A DNA stretch of 64,000 bases from contig NZ_JAIOUO010000004.1 in assembly GCF_019931195.1 (NCBI RefSeq), positions 372,001-436,000 on the forward strand, written 5' to 3'. Shown piece after piece: positions 63,694-64,000 of this stretch. The position numbers were made by a program, and so were the translations under genes. Origin of the DNA: Marinobacter sp. F4216 (GTDB lineage Bacteria; Pseudomonadota; Gammaproteobacteria; Pseudomonadales; Oleiphilaceae). Position 1 is the first letter of the stretch. Each line of letters begins with the position of its first letter. Under the pieces are notes generated by a model. The model did no database searches and had not been told where the DNA came from. It worked only from the letters and a program-made list of their open reading frames with translations.

Positions 63694-64000
63694 CTATTGA
63701 GGCTCGCTGCCCCAGGCAATGGACCCGCCAACGAGGGTCATGCGAACCACACCGGGCAAGGGTCGGTCGGAAACCGGGGTATGCCGTCCGGTAGAGACGA
63801 TGCTGTCATGTGCGGGGATCCATTGGTCGGCGGGATCGAACATGCACAGATCTGCCAGCTCCCCCTCGCCCAGGCTCGCACTCCGACCAATGACAGAAGC
63901 CGGGCCGCCGGTCAGCCCACGGATCAACTCGGCCAACGACAGCTCCTTGCGGTTGACCAGTTCCAGGCCCAGAGACAGGACGCTCTCGACAGTGGACAAA
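63694..64000 (-). CDS. dihydroorotase-like protein, C-terminal part (runs off the window)
   Basis: The last ~100 residues of a dihydroorotase/PyrC'-type protein: LELVNRKELSLAELIRGLT, GPASVIGRSASLGEGELADLCMFDP and the end VVRMTLVGGSIAWG. The start lies beyond position 64000. In pseudomonads the homolog is the PyrC' partner of aspartate carbamoyltransferase (pyrB), which would be further upstream on this strand, outside the window. Confidence 0.78.
   Translation of the reverse strand, partial: LSTVESVLSLGLELVNRKELSLAELIRGLTGGPASVIGRSASLGEGELADLCMFDPADQWIPAHDSIVSTGRHTPVSDRPLPGVVRMTLVGGSIAWGSEPQ

Noticed and set aside
1..64000. tRNA, rRNA or CRISPR arrays
   Set aside because: No cloverleaf-like segment with a CCA end, no rRNA sequence and no regularly spaced direct repeats were recognised; the repeats found are attC sites.

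Overview
The window looks like a chromosomal segment of a marine gammaproteobacterium, most likely Marinobacter or a close relative. The reasons are the high-GC coding style, the housekeeping block rpoH-ftsX-ftsE-ftsY / rsmD / mutM / yrfG-hslR-hslO-pckA, a Gram-negative class GN sortase system of the marine type, and a full aerobic purine degradation locus. Species identity is inference only. No rRNA or tRNA gene was recognised.

Layout. 1-6.8 kb: envelope genes (MAPEG fragment, GlsB/YeaQ-like protein, PlsC-type acyltransferase), then a dedicated sortase locus: sortase and VIT/VWA target on the minus strand, divergent from the pdsR-pdsS-type two-component pair. 6.9-10.05 kb: a decaying mobile integron. 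It has an internally deleted intI that keeps a LexA box, an attI region, and four cassettes whose boundaries are proven by matching core sites (membrane protein, PIN-domain protein, unknown protein, DUF1272 zinc protein). The last attC is broken. 10.2-29.8 kb: purine uptake and catabolism. The minus-strand series runs ABC transporter - Tsx-like porin - TetR regulator - puuE - alc - allA - TrzA/MtaD-type deaminase - 2OG-Fe(II) oxygenase. The divergent plus-strand operon is xdhA-xdhB-xdhC-uraD-uraH-guaD-puuD, and a BMP-type binding protein closes the region. Together they take guanine, xanthine or urate to ureidoglycolate, glyoxylate and urea. Three good sigma-54 promoter matches sit in front of the transporter, xdh and BMP transcription units, pointing to nitrogen control.

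30-40.7 kb: DUF815 ATPase, a triple-SBP diguanylate cyclase, cysK, an esterase with a small partner ORF, a PEP-CTERM protein preceded by a sigma-54 promoter match and a candidate cyclic-di-GMP-I riboswitch, a DUF4442 protein, acyl-CoA-binding protein, an orphan integrase SAM-like domain, and greB with a leader terminator. 40.7-44.7 kb: an OmpR-type two-component pair, and hyi-glxR, which could receive glyoxylate-derived tartronate semialdehyde (gcl is not in the window). 44.8-56.6 kb: rpoH, ftsXEY, rsmD, acyl desaturase, mutM, yrfG, hslR, hslO, pckA. 56.7-64 kb: exported YtcJ-type amidohydrolase, an atypical TRAP transporter (fused permease, TatT lipoprotein, putative solute-binding protein) with an HU gene in between, and the end of a dihydroorotase-like gene.

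The most interesting signals are the integron remnant, the sigma-54 architecture of the purine locus including an orphan NtrC/RutR-like site pair, and the candidate riboswitch that could place a PEP-CTERM surface protein under cyclic-di-GMP control.
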